64,000 nt of DNA from Martinezella multihospitum (lineage in GTDB: Bacteria; Pseudomonadota; Alphaproteobacteria; Rhizobiales; Rhizobiaceae). The first letter of the stretch is position 1; every line of letters begins with the position of its first letter. The translations under genes and the position numbers were made by a program. Positions 1 to 8,990 of this stretch are shown here, piece by piece. Below the pieces are notes generated by a model. The model was not told where the DNA came from. It saw only the letters and a program-made list of their open reading frames with translations, and did no database searches. The stretch lies in the NCBI RefSeq assembly GCF_900094585.1, contig NZ_FMAG01000005.1, forward strand, positions 186,001 to 250,000. The letters are read 5' to 3'.

Positions 1-3000
1 GCCTGTCCGCCGTCGCCGCCGGTGCGCAACTTGCCGGTTGCGCCGAGCGAACCGTCGATGAGGCGGCCGTAGATATCGCGGATTTCCAGGCCGAGCTGGC
101 GCTGGCCGTAATACCAGTCATCCGGTGCCGGCGGCTGGTAGCGCGTCAGGTTCAGGATACCGACATCGACTGCGGCGATCGTGACATAGGCGTCCTGATT
201 GGCGCCTGCGCCTGAAACCTGCAGGCCGATATTCAGCGGCTGGCGCGGCAAGGTTTTTTCCGGTGCGTCGAGCTTGATCTGCAGCTTGCGCTCGCCAGGG
301 TCGACCGGTGCCCATTTGATGCCGATGGCGCGCATCGGCATGCGGCTTTCCTGGGCTTCGCCGGGACGGAAGAGCGTGGCGGTCAGATAGGTGCCGGCAC
401 CCCAGTCCGCAGTTACGGGAACGTCGACTTCGCCGCCGGTCGCGCCGATATCGGCATTGGTGACCGAGATCAGCGTTTCCGAGCCGGCCGTGACCATCAG
501 CTGGCCGGCATAGCGCGAGGTGACCTTGAGCTTGGCGGTATCGCCGACATGGTAGCTTGCCTTGTCGAGCGCGATCTCAAGCGCATCGGGCGTCTCGGTC
601 GAGCTTGCGGCGACATACCAGCCGGCATTGAACTCGACGCTGGACTGCGGGCCGTTGGTATCGGCCGTCGACACTTCGAGCCGGTAGCGGCCCCAGGTGA
701 CGGGCATCGAAATCGCAGCACCATCCGTCGTGGCATTGAAGGTGCCGACCGCCACCTGCTTGGTGGACATGATCGGCTCGAATTTCCAGCTATTGCCGTC
801 GCGGTACCATTGGTAATTGCGCTCGACGCTCAGCAGCTTCCAGGTCAGGCCCTGCATGGCCTGCTTCTGCCCATTGGCGTCGACGGCGATGACATGGAAG
901 TTGCCGACGGAATTTTCGCCGAGATCGCCGTCGAATTCCGGCTTGATGCCGATACGCGGCCCGTCTGCCTTCACGGGCAGTGTCAGCGAGCGCTCGACGG
1001 CGCGGCCGCCGGCTTCCTGCATGCGCACGGTGATGTTGGCGTTCAGGAGCTGCGTGGTCGAGGGCGTGTCGTTGATGGTGACATCGAAGGTGGTCTTGCC
1101 GTCCTCGTCCAGGGCCTGCAGGTCTTCGAGCGGCACCTGCGTGCTCTCCGCCTTGCTGTCGCCGCTGCTGCTGTCGTCGTCGTCATTGTTTGCGTTTGCC
1201 TTGCCGGCGCCTTCGTCGGCGAGGCCGAACTGATAGCCCTTGAAGGCGTCGCTCTGGCGGGTCGGCTTCAGCGTCACTTCGCCTTCGAGGTTAAGGCCGG
1301 CAGCCGGTGCGCCATAGAGATAGCGCCCGACGACGTTGACCGGCGTCGGCTGACCGACTTCGATCTCCTTGGCGTCGCTCTTCATGTCGAATTCGATGCG
1401 ATCCGGCACGAAGTCGTCGACGAGGAAGGTCTGCGAGCCGATGGAGGAACCCTTCGGATCCGTATAGATGTTCATCGTCCAGGTGCCGCGCATCGAGGTC
1501 TGCTGCAGCGGCAGATCGACATTGTAGCCGCCGAGTTTGCCGCCATCGGTGACGATGCGGCGGTCCTCGACGCCATCTGGGCGCAGGAAGACGAAGGTGA
1601 GTGGCAGGTTTTCCACCGCCGTCGAGCTGATGTCACGGGCAAGCGCCGAAGCGTGCACCGTCTCGCCGGCGCGGTAGATGCCGCGTTCGGTCCAGGTCAG
1701 AAGGTCGATCGCGCCGGGCGCGGTTCGGCCGGCGACGCCGCGGTCGGAAAGGTCGAAACCGGCGCGCGTCATGTCGAGGAAGACGTAATCCTGATCGCCG
1801 TTCTGGGCGGTGATGACGGCCGGCGTCATGCCCGCCGTGCCGCGCATCAGGCCGGCGCTGAAGACGGCGCGGCCATTTTCGTCGGTCTTTGCCGTGCCGA
1901 GGATTTCATTGTTCTTGGCAAGCAGCTGCAGCTGGATGCCGGCAAGCGGCTTGGCGCTGCCGAGCGAGCGGGCGAAAACGTTGAGCCCGTCGGTGCCGGC
2001 ATAGGTGGTGACGCCGATATCGGAGACCACGAACCACTGTGTCGCCTGCGGGTCCCACTCGTGGCCGCCATTGGGCGCAACCGCCGTCAGCACATAGACG
2101 CCGGGCTTGCGTTGCGGCAGCGCCTCGTCGACTGGGAAGCTGGTGGCGACTTCCTTGTTGAGTTCCTGCTGAATCTCGATCGAACCCTGCCAGACCAGCT
2201 CGCCATTGGTGTCCTGGATGGTCTGGGCGCTGTAGCTGTCTACCTGCGTCAGGAACTGCGAGTTGTTCAGCAGCTGCGCGATATTGCGGTCGCCGATGCG
2301 GTAGAGCTTGAGATTGGCGGAGGTGGTATTGACCGAAACGATCGGGATGCCGCGGCGTGCGGTCGAGGGCAGCACGAAATTGTCGCCGGTGAAGCGCAGC
2401 GTTGCGGCGCGATCCTTGACGTAGACGTCGACATTGACCTGCGAGGCAAGGTTTTCATCGACGGAAGAGGGCAGGCCGGCGCGCAGCGAAATGCGGTAAT
2501 GCTGGCCGAATTCCAGGCCTTCGACGCAGATCTGATTGTCCTTGGCGTCGACGCCCTTCGGCGCGGCACCGTTGAGGGTGACGAAGGGCGTGTAGTCGAC
2601 GCCGGTCTTCACCAGCTTTTCGGAGAACTGCACGCAGGCGCGCGGCGAGGCATTGTCGTTGTCGAGCGTGTTGCCTGTGACGCGGAAGCCCTGGCGGGCC
2701 AGGAGATCGTTATAGGCTGCCTGGACGGCGGCAGAGCTGACGAGGTTGAGGCTTGCCTTATAGGCGCTGAGCGCCGGACGGTAGTTCTGCGCATTCTTCA
2801 GCGCTTCGGCAAGCACGGCCAGCGCATCGGCGCGGCTGCTCGTCGTGCGGGTCAGCTGATAGCCGTTGAGCGCGGCATAGGCAGCCCGCGTAGCGACAGA
2901 CGTGTCATTCGTGATCGTATTGGCGGCCCGCGCCATCTCGACCCACAGGTCGCCATTGTCAGGGCTGAGCGAGAGCGCGCCCTGGAAAGCATTCAGGGCA

Positions 3001-3485
3001 TCGTTAACATTGCCCGAGGTCAGCTCGATGCGGCCGAGCGCAATCAGGCTTTCGACGCCCTGACCCTTCAGCTCGTTGCCGAGCGTCAGCGTGTTCCTTG
3101 CATCGCGCGCGCTCTGGACGAAATTGTCAGAAAGGAAGGAAAGGGCAGGGGCTGCGCCGATATCCGGCTCGCTGGTGGCGGCCGTCTCGACAATCTTGCC
3201 GGCGATCGCGCCGGGGAAGCTGTTGAGCTGGTTGAAGTCCGACTTCATGAAGCACCACTTCACCTTGGGATTGTAGGTGAAGGCCTTGCAGGACTTGTCG
3301 CCGATGCAGGAGGCGGAGCACTGATCCAGCGTCACATTCTGCTCTGTGCGCAGATCGAAGCCGAAGTAATCGCCATCCTTGGTGGTGACCACCTGGCGCT
3401 TGATGTCGGCAGCGGCCGAGGGGCTCAAAGCTGTGAAAGTGGCGAGAAGAAAAGCGGAAAAGCCGATAAACGCGCGCTTAGACAT
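1..3485 (-). CDS. alpha-2-macroglobulin family protein with N-terminal PAN domain (3' end outside window)
   Basis: This is a large exported protein, open from its ATG to the window edge (over 1160 residues), so the C-terminus is missing. A signal peptide spans residues 1-26 (hydrophobic core, then SAAA before DIKR) and has no lipobox, unlike E. coli YfhM. Residues 50-82 carry C56, C60, C66 and C78 in PAN/Apple spacing. TPR-like alanine-rich helices follow, then MG-type beta domains including a bait-like acidic stretch with DDDDSSSGDS. Bacterial alpha-2-macroglobulins trap proteases in the periplasm; the diagnostic thioester would lie beyond the window. The start is supported by GGGAGGAC just upstream. 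A 1012-residue reading frame on the opposite strand is a shadow. Confidence 0.85.
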   Translation of the reverse strand, partial: MSKRAFIGFSAFLLATFTALSPSAAADIKRQVVTTKDGDYFGFDLRTEQNVTLDQCSASCIGDKSCKAFTYNPKVKWCFMKSDFNQLNSFPGAIAGKIVETAATSEPDIGAAPALSFLSDNFVQSARDARNTLTLGNELKGQGVESLIALGRIELTSGNVNDALNAFQGALSLSPDNGDLWVEMARAANTITNDTSVATRAAYAALNGYQLTRTTSSRADALAVLAEALKNAQNYRPALSAYKASLNLVSSAAVQAAYNDLLARQGFRVTGNTLDNDNASPRACVQFSEKLVKTGVDYTPFVTLNGAAPKGVDAKDNQICVEGLEFGQHYRISLRAGLPSSVDENLASQVNVDVYVKDRAATLRFTGDNFVLPSTARRGIPIVSVNTTSANLKLYRIGDRNIAQLLNNSQFLTQVDSYSAQTIQDTNGELVWQGSIEIQQELNKEVATSFPVDEALPQRKPGVYVLTAVAPNGGHEWDPQATQWFVVSDIGVTTYAGTDGLNVFARSLGSAKPLAGIQLQLLAKNNEILGTAKTDENGRAVFSAGLMRGTAGMTPAVITAQNGDQDYVFLDMTRAGFDLSDRGVAGRTAPGAIDLLTWTERGIYRAGETVHASALARDISSTAVENLPLTFVFLRPDGVEDRRIVTDGGKLGGYNVDLPLQQTSMRGTWTMNIYTDPKGSSIGSQTFLVDDFVPDRIEFDMKSDAKEIEVGQPTPVNVVGRYLYGAPAAGLNLEGEVTLKPTRQSDAFKGYQFGLADEGAGKANANNDDDDSSSGDSKAESTQVPLEDLQALDEDGKTTFDVTINDTPSTTQLLNANITVRMQEAGGRAVERSLTLPVKADGPRIGIKPEFDGDLGENSVGNFHVIAVDANGQKQAMQGLTWKLLSVERNYQWYRDGNSWKFEPIMSTKQVAVGTFNATTDGAAISMPVTWGRYRLEVSTADTNGPQSSVEFNAGWYVAASSTETPDALEIALDKASYHVGDTAKLKVTSRYAGQLMVTAGSETLISVTNADIGATGGEVDVPVTADWGAGTYLTATLFRPGEAQESRMPMRAIGIKWAPVDPGERKLQIKLDAPEKTLPRQPLNIGLQVSGAGANQDAYVTIAAVDVGILNLTRYQPPAPDDWYYGQRQLGLEIRDIYGRLIDGSLGATGKLRTGGDGGQ

Positions 3486-3684
3486 AAGTCCTCCCAACGC
3501 TGCCCGTTTTTGATGGCGGCAATCTTCAAATTTCAGGCCCGTTTGTCAACCGAGCGTCGAGCGCCGGCATGCGCTTTACGCCCATGACGTTTCGTCTAGA
3601 CGCTTGAAAGAGGCTGCAAATCAGGCGATTCGCATGTTCGGAGACGCGTCGGTTGCGCTTCACTTTTCTTTTCAGTCTCAAAAT

Positions 3685-3709
3685 GACACCGGCCTCAACG
3701 GCCGGTGTC
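3685..3709 (-). terminator. intrinsic terminator, 10-bp perfect stem
   Basis: GACACCGGCC and GGCCGGTGTC flank a 5-nt loop. On the minus strand the stem is followed by ATTTTGAG, so it fits termination of the aldo/keto reductase transcript that ends 30 bp away. On the plus strand TTTGTC follows, so weak bidirectional use is possible. Confidence 0.75.
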
Positions 3710-3739
3710 TTTGTCTGAGCGTCAAAAGCAGCCCATTTG

Positions 3740-4735
3740 TCATATATTCGTCATGGCCAATGCGGCATCCGTATACCGCTTCCCGATGACGGTCTCGGGC
3801 GTGATGATCTCGCCGAGTTCCGTCACCTCTTGCGCCGAAAGCACGATGTCGGCAGCTGCTGCGTTCTGCTCGAGATGGTGCAGCTTGCGTGCGCCGGGGA
3901 TCGGCACGATGTCGTCGCCCTGATGCAGCACCCATGCGAGCGCCAGTTGTGCGGCCGTGACGCCCTTTTCGGCGGCCAGAGCCTGAAGTCTTGCGACCAG
4001 GGCTGCATTGGCATCGAAATTCTCGCTCTGAAAGCGTGGCAGTGAACGGCGGAAATCGTCGTCGGCGAGATCGCCCGTCTGGCGGATCGCACCCGTCAGG
4101 AAGCCGCGGCCGAGCGGGCTGTAGGGCACGAAGCCGATGCCGAGTTCACGGCAGGTGGCAAGCACGCCTTCTTCAGGATCACGGCTCCAAAGGGAGTATT
4201 CGCTCTGCACCGCAGCGATCGGATGCACCGCATGAGCGCGGCGGATGGTTGCGGAGCCTGCTTCGGAAAGGCCAAGCGTGCGCACCTTGCCCTCTCTTAC
4301 CAGCTCGGCCATGGCGCCGACCGTGTCTTCGATCGGCACATTCGGATCGACGCGATGCTGATAGAAGAGGTCGATGACATCGGTGCCAAGCCGCTTCAAC
4401 GAGGCTTCGGCGACTTCCTTCACATGCTCGGGCCGGCTATCGACGCCGATCATGGCGGCGAGGCCCGATTTCGTGTGATCGAGCTTGAAGCCGAATTTGG
4501 TGGCGATGACAACGCGGTCGCGCACAGGCTTGAGTGCCCGGCCGAGCAATTCCTCGTTGGTAAAGGGGCCGTAGGTTTCGGCCGTATCGAAAAAGGTGAC
4601 ACCGAGATCGGCGGCGCGATGCAACGTTTTGACGGATTCGTCCTCGTCCGTCGGGCCATAGGCGAAGCTCATGCCCATGCAGCCGAGTCCGACGGCGGAA
4701 ACGGTGAGATCCTTACCAAGCCTGCGGGTTTTCAT
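3740..4735 (-). CDS. aldo/keto reductase
   Basis: 331 residues, full length for the family. It is an NADPH-dependent carbonyl reductase of the (beta/alpha)8 type. The catalytic tetrad is visible: D50 and Y55 in FDTAETYG, K80 in IATKFG and H127 in FYQHRVDP. The C-terminal NADP-binding IPGARK motif is present. AAGGA lies 7-11 bases before the ATG. It is transcribed divergently from a LysR gene, which is the usual arrangement for a regulator and its target. The physiological substrate cannot be told from sequence. Confidence 0.88.
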   Translation of the reverse strand: MKTRRLGKDLTVSAVGLGCMGMSFAYGPTDEDESVKTLHRAADLGVTFFDTAETYGPFTNEELLGRALKPVRDRVVIATKFGFKLDHTKSGLAAMIGVDSRPEHVKEVAEASLKRLGTDVIDLFYQHRVDPNVPIEDTVGAMAELVREGKVRTLGLSEAGSATIRRAHAVHPIAAVQSEYSLWSRDPEEGVLATCRELGIGFVPYSPLGRGFLTGAIRQTGDLADDDFRRSLPRFQSENFDANAALVARLQALAAEKGVTAAQLALAWVLHQGDDIVPIPGARKLHHLEQNAAAADIVLSAQEVTELGEIITPETVIGKRYTDAALAMTNI

Positions 4736-4812
4736 GATCTATTCCTTTTGAACTTATGGGAGCGGCGGCGGTCATTTCCGCTGCCGACATGCTCAAATTA
4801 GGATTCCGGACA

Positions 4813-4855
4813 ATGAATGAAAATCCATGCAAATCCTTACAGGTTGTTCTATAAT
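4813..4855. promoter_or_regulatory. divergent promoter region: ATG-N-AT-N4-AT-N-CAT dyad and TATAAT
   Basis: A 16-bp dyad (4813-4828, ATGAATGAAAATCCAT) is followed by an exact TATAAT at 4850-4855, only 8 bases before the LysR ATG at 4864. The dyad would suit LysR-family autoregulation and control of the reductase. With this -10 the LysR message would be leaderless or nearly so, which agrees with the lack of a Shine-Dalgarno sequence. Confidence 0.45.
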
Positions 4856-4863
4856 TTAGATCA

Positions 4864-5757
4864 ATGAACAGAACACAACTCTCTCAGCTTGCGGTTTTTG
4901 CCGCCGTCGCCGCCCATCGCAGCTTCCGTGCCGCCGGCAAGGAATTGTCGATCGCGCCGTCCGCGGTCAGCCACGCCGTCTCCAGTCTTGAGGAAAGCCT
5001 CGGCGTGCGGCTGCTTGCCCGTACCACACGCAGCGTGCTCCCGACCGAGGAGGGCCAAGCACTGCTCCAGAGGCTCGCGCCTGCCCTGGAGGAAATCGAT
5101 ATCGCGCTTGAGGATACGCTTGCCACCCGCGGCCGCCCTGCGGGAACACTGCGCATCACCGCGCCACGCTTTGCCTCTGACCTCCTGATGGCACCTCGGC
5201 TTGGCGATTTCCTCAACACCTATCCCGACATCACGCTTGAGATCGCCAACGAAGACGGCTTCAGCAATATCGTCAAGGAAGGTTACGATGCCGGCATCCG
5301 GCTGGCGGAGAGCATCGAAGGGGATATGATCGCGGTGAAGGTCTCGCCTGACATACGCACGGTCATTGCCGGCTCGCCGGCCTATTTCGAGAAAAATCCC
5401 AAGCCGCATCATCCGCGCGATCTGGTCCATCACCGCTGCATCAAGCGCCGGTTCACCGATGGCTCGCTCTATCGCTGGGAGTTCGAAAAGGATGGGCGCG
5501 AACTGGTCGTTGCCGTCGATGGCCCTCTGATCGTGATCGAGGATCGGCTTGGAGTTCTGGCCGCCGTCAACGGTGCCGGTCTTGCCTATCTCTTCGACAT
5601 CCGCGTGCAGCAGGAACTGGCCGAGGGCAAGCTCATTCGCGTGCTCGAGGATTGGTGTCCGCCCTATCCCGGCTTCTGCATCTACTATCCAAGCCGCCGC
5701 CAGATGCGCCCGGCGCTCCGGGCCTTCATCGATTTCTTCAAATACACAGGACCTTAA
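4864..5757 (+). CDS. LysR-family transcriptional regulator
   Basis: 297 residues. The N-terminal winged helix-turn-helix (residues about 4-62) contains SFRAAGKELSIAPSAVSHAV and the wing LLARTTRSVLPTEEG. The substrate-binding domain follows from about residue 90 and includes GTLRITAP and DAGIRLAESI, typical of the subgroup that controls divergent oxidoreductase genes. It lies head to head with the aldo/keto reductase, its most likely target. No ribosome-binding site precedes the ATG; an exact TATAAT 8 bases upstream suggests leaderless translation. The effector is unknown. Confidence 0.9.
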   Translation: MNRTQLSQLAVFAAVAAHRSFRAAGKELSIAPSAVSHAVSSLEESLGVRLLARTTRSVLPTEEGQALLQRLAPALEEIDIALEDTLATRGRPAGTLRITAPRFASDLLMAPRLGDFLNTYPDITLEIANEDGFSNIVKEGYDAGIRLAESIEGDMIAVKVSPDIRTVIAGSPAYFEKNPKPHHPRDLVHHRCIKRRFTDGSLYRWEFEKDGRELVVAVDGPLIVIEDRLGVLAAVNGAGLAYLFDIRVQQELAEGKLIRVLEDWCPPYPGFCIYYPSRRQMRPALRAFIDFFKYTGP

Positions 5758-5871
5758 CGAGCAGGCGTCGCCGCTAATGGCCGATGATCGATACTGCTGA
5801 CAGAAATCGGGTGGCGTCCATGTGATATCTGGTCTGCATTAGTCGGACGGACCGAAGAAGGAGTTGAGACC

Positions 5872-6489
5872 ATGAGAAAGCCGGGATCGATGAAGGGGCT
5901 GGAGGATCTCGGCCGCGTGAGATTGTCGAAGAACTTCTTCTTTCGCGATTTCCTGCATTCGGAAATTGCGGATTTCTATCGCATCCCGAATATCCCGGAA
6001 GACCCGGATCTGGCGATCGAGTCGGGCCGCCGGCTTTGCGAGGAATTGCTGGAACCGCTGGAGGCGACATTTGGCCGGCTACATATCCGTTCCGGCTATC
6101 GCTCGCCCGAGGTCAACGCTTTCGGCAACAAGCATGGGCTGAACTGCTCGACCAATCCTCACACCGCCGCGCACCACATCTGGGATATGCGCGATCTCGA
6201 CGGCTGCATGGGCTCGGCCGTCTGCATCGTCGTCCCCTGGCTGATCGATCATCACAGCCATGAAGGCGATTGGCAGAAGCTCGCCTGGTGGATTCACGAT
6301 CATCTGCCCTATGCGTCGCTCTGCTTCTTCCCAAAGCTCTGGGCTTTCAACATCCAGTGGCATGAGCGGCCCAAGCGGACCATCCAGAGCTTTGTCAGCC
6401 CGCGCGGCATGCTGACTAAGCCGGGCATGGCCAACTGGGAGGGCGATCATTCAGCTTATTACGACGGCTTTCCGAAGCTCAGAAGCTGA
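5872..6489 (+). CDS. peptidase M15-like protein (putative zinc D-Ala-D-Ala carboxypeptidase fold)
   Basis: 205 residues with no signal peptide. Residues 20-30 (KNFFFRDFLHS) and 72-82 (IRSGYRSPEVN) resemble the start and the SGYRS motif of M15 peptidases. H101 and D108 have the HxxGxAxD spacing although the glycine is absent, and H164 in FNIQWHE is placed like the third zinc ligand. M15 enzymes cleave D-Ala peptide bonds in peptidoglycan; cytoplasmic members also occur in phage lysis modules, and no such module is present here. AAGGAG precedes the ATG. The 3' end overlaps the convergent GNAT gene by 11 bp. Function is inferred from spacing only. Confidence 0.6.
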   Translation: MRKPGSMKGLEDLGRVRLSKNFFFRDFLHSEIADFYRIPNIPEDPDLAIESGRRLCEELLEPLEATFGRLHIRSGYRSPEVNAFGNKHGLNCSTNPHTAAHHIWDMRDLDGCMGSAVCIVVPWLIDHHSHEGDWQKLAWWIHDHLPYASLCFFPKLWAFNIQWHERPKRTIQSFVSPRGMLTKPGMANWEGDHSAYYDGFPKLRS

Positions 6490-6922
6490 TGCGGTAGCGA
6501 ATATGCTCGTCGCTCTTGACGTAGGTATCGTAGAGCTTGCGGGCCGTCGCATTGCCTTCTTCCGTGTGCCAATAGAGCCGCGCCCAGCCGTTCGTCTTGC
6601 AGAGCGCCACGAGATCGTCGAGCAGCGCCCGGCCGACACCGTGGCCTCTGGCGCTTTCATCGACGAACAGGTCTTCCAGATAGCAGTCGGGCGCACGGAC
6701 CCAGGTGCCCTCATGTGTGAGGCTGAGGGTAAAGCCTTTCACCTCATCATCGACCTCGGCTACGCGCATGAAGATCGCCGACGCCGGATCGAAGACCCGG
6801 CGCCATGTCGCATCGGTGATGTCGGGGGCGACGGTAACGCCGTAGAAGGCCAGATAGCCATCCCAAAGCGTGCGCCAACGGGCTTCGTCGTCGGGTCTCG
6901 CGTCTCGGATCGTCACGGTCAT
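6479..6922 (-). CDS. GNAT family N-acetyltransferase
   Basis: 147 residues, a single acetyltransferase domain. The acetyl-CoA-binding motif A is clear at DLFVDESARGHGVGRALLDD (about residues 87-106), followed by the WHTEEGNATARKLYD motif B region. GGAGG precedes the ATG. It starts 14 bp downstream of the second aldo/keto reductase on the same strand and is probably co-transcribed with it. The substrate is unknown; similar small GNATs modify amines, amino acids or peptide N-termini. Confidence 0.85.
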   Translation of the reverse strand: MTVTIRDARPDDEARWRTLWDGYLAFYGVTVAPDITDATWRRVFDPASAIFMRVAEVDDEVKGFTLSLTHEGTWVRAPDCYLEDLFVDESARGHGVGRALLDDLVALCKTNGWARLYWHTEEGNATARKLYDTYVKSDEHIRYRISF

Positions 6923-6936
6923 CGGCCAGCCTCCGC

Positions 6937-7887
6937 TTACTTACCGGCTTCGTCGAGTAGCCGCATGGCGTCATCGGAAAGCGAGAGCTTCGCCGAATTG
7001 ATGAGCGCGTCGAGCTGGCTGAGACTAGTGGCGCTGGCGATCGGAGCGGTGACGCCGCGCTTGCGCAGCAGCCAGGCAAGCGCGATCTCGGCCGGCTTCG
7101 CGCCGGTTTCGGCCGCGACCTTGTCGAGTGCTGCGAGGATGCGCAGGCCCTTGTCGTCGAGATAGGCGGAAACCCGTCCCTCGCGTGCCCGTCCCTCGGT
7201 ATCCGCCTTGGTGCGATACTTGCCGGTCAGGAAGCCGGCGGCGAGGCTGAAATAAGTGATGACGCCGATGTCTTCCCTGACGCAGAGATCCGCAAGCGGA
7301 CCTTCGAAACTGTCGCGGGCATAGAGGTTATATTCGGGCTGCAGCACGTCATAGCGCGGCAGGCCAGCCTTTTCGGCAGCATCGAACGATGCCTGAAGCT
7401 GCGTCGCATCGAGGTTCGAGCAGCCGACATGGCGGATCTTGCCCTGTTCCTTCAGCTTGGCATAGGCGGCAAGCGATTCCTCATGCGGCGTCTCGGGGTC
7501 CGGCCAGTGCGAAAGATAAAGGTCGATGTGATCGGTCTGCAGCCGCTTCAGCGAGGCTTCCGCCGCCTCGATGATATAATCGGCCTTGAGGCCCTTCTTG
7601 CCCGGACCCATCTCCGATCCGACCTTGGTGATGATGACAGCCTTGTCGCGCGAAACGCGGCCCTGCTTTAGCCATTTGCCGATGATCTCCTCGGAATCGC
7701 CGCCCTTGTTGCCGGGAACCCAGCGGGAATAGACATCGGCCGTGTCGATCGTGTTGAAGCCGGCATCGAAGAAGGCGTCGAGCAGTGCATAGGAGGTTTT
7801 CTCGTCGGCGGTCCAGCCGAAGACGTTGCCGCCGAAAACGATCGGGGCGACAAACAGGTCTGTTCGTCCAAGCTTGCGCGTGTCCAT
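6937..7887 (-). CDS. aldo/keto reductase
   Basis: 316 residues from the ATG at 7887, chosen because MDTRKLGRT is the standard family start and CTGGAG precedes it; an upstream in-frame extension of 20 residues has no support. The tetrad is D48 and Y53 (NTIDTADVY), K88 (IITKVG) and H127 (LYLSHWPDP). The SRWVPGNKGGDSEEIIGKW segment after the tyrosine places it in the YghZ/voltage-gated-channel-beta-like branch of aldo/keto reductases. The only close operon partner is the downstream GNAT. Substrate unknown. Confidence 0.87.
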   Translation of the reverse strand: MDTRKLGRTDLFVAPIVFGGNVFGWTADEKTSYALLDAFFDAGFNTIDTADVYSRWVPGNKGGDSEEIIGKWLKQGRVSRDKAVIITKVGSEMGPGKKGLKADYIIEAAEASLKRLQTDHIDLYLSHWPDPETPHEESLAAYAKLKEQGKIRHVGCSNLDATQLQASFDAAEKAGLPRYDVLQPEYNLYARDSFEGPLADLCVREDIGVITYFSLAAGFLTGKYRTKADTEGRAREGRVSAYLDDKGLRILAALDKVAAETGAKPAEIALAWLLRKRGVTAPIASATSLSQLDALINSAKLSLSDDAMRLLDEAGK

Positions 7888-7991
7888 GCTGTTTCTCCAG
7901 GTCATTTGAAAGGTAAACCGGCGAGCGGACGCCGGAGGAAGGGACAAGGCAGGCTATCGGCCTTTCGCGGCGAAGACCACACACAATTTCT

Positions 7992-8990
7992 TTATTCCGC
8001 CGTCGAGCGCCGATAGTGGCTGGGCGGCAGCGTGTTGTATTTCGACCAGACGCGCCGCATATGCCGCGGCGAGGCGAAGCCGGATTTTTCCGCCACGCGC
8101 TCCATGTCCAGTCGTGAATTGGCGAGCACGTCACGCGCCAGCGTCACACGCATCAGATTGATATAGGCCGTCACCGACAGGCCGGCATGCTCTTGGAACA
8201 GCCGCGAAATATGCCGTGCGCTCATGGCGCCGATGCCGGCAAGCTCGGAAAGCGACCAGCCATGCGCCGGATCGGCCATGATCGCATCCTGAACGCGATG
8301 AATGGCGGGGTGGACATGGTTGCGCCCGCTGAGCCAGGGCGAGAGCTGCGGCTCGGCGCCGGTCCTGCGCATATAGACGACCATATGCCGGGCGATCGTC
8401 AGCGCCGTCACCGGCGAGGTCAGCTTGGAGGCGAGGTGCAGCATCAGGTCAGTGCCTGTCGTGATGCCGGCGCTCGAATAGCGGTCCCGGTCCTCGACAT
8501 AAAGCCGGTTGTCGAGAACCCTGGCTGTCGGGGCATAGTGCCTGATGTCGTCGAGGCAGGCGGCATGGGAGGTGCAGGCATAGCCGTCCATCAGGCCGGC
8601 GCGGGCTGCGAGCACGGCTCCCGAGCAGATGGTGACGAGGGTGATGCCTGGACGGATCGCGCCTTTCAGCCACGCCGCGAGCGTGGCGAGCTCCGGCTCG
8701 ACATCCTCGGCATCGTCGGGCGGCGTGACGCTGCCGGACAGGATGACATAGGCGTCATCCGGAATGAGATCGGGCAATGGCCTGAGATCGGCAAGCATCA
8801 GCCCGACCGAGGTCGTCTGCGACGGCTGGGCGGCGATGAACTGATAATCGAACAGGACGTCGCCCTGTTCGATATTGGCGCGGCGCAACACCTCTACCGG
8901 CCCGGCCACGTCCATCAGCAGCGTATAGGGCGGCAGGAGGACGTAGACGGGAATGATCCGCCGATGGAGGCGCCGGTCGCTTTGGGTCAT
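7992..8990 (-). CDS. GlxA-type transcriptional regulator (DJ-1/PfpI domain plus AraC helix-turn-helix)
   Basis: 332 residues. The N-terminal half (about 12-190) is a DJ-1/PfpI class-I amidotransferase-like sensor domain with C122 in the ITLVTICSGAVLAARAG nucleophile elbow. The C-terminal AraC domain (about 230-330) has SLSELAGIGAMSARHISRLF and VAEKSGFASPRHMRRVW. Members of this family regulate amino-acid or quaternary-amine metabolism. The start codon overlaps the stop of the isochorismatase-like gene (ATGA), so the two are translationally coupled and the hydrolase is a likely target. Confidence 0.9.
   Translation of the reverse strand: MTQSDRRLHRRIIPVYVLLPPYTLLMDVAGPVEVLRRANIEQGDVLFDYQFIAAQPSQTTSVGLMLADLRPLPDLIPDDAYVILSGSVTPPDDAEDVEPELATLAAWLKGAIRPGITLVTICSGAVLAARAGLMDGYACTSHAACLDDIRHYAPTARVLDNRLYVEDRDRYSSAGITTGTDLMLHLASKLTSPVTALTIARHMVVYMRRTGAEPQLSPWLSGRNHVHPAIHRVQDAIMADPAHGWSLSELAGIGAMSARHISRLFQEHAGLSVTAYINLMRVTLARDVLANSRLDMERVAEKSGFASPRHMRRVWSKYNTLPPSHYRRSTAE

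Noticed and set aside
549..3587. 1012-residue open frame on the plus strand
   Set aside because: It lies antisense to the alpha-2-macroglobulin gene, has low-complexity G/A/R/V composition, no family motif and no ribosome-binding site. Third-position GC bias in the real gene produces it.
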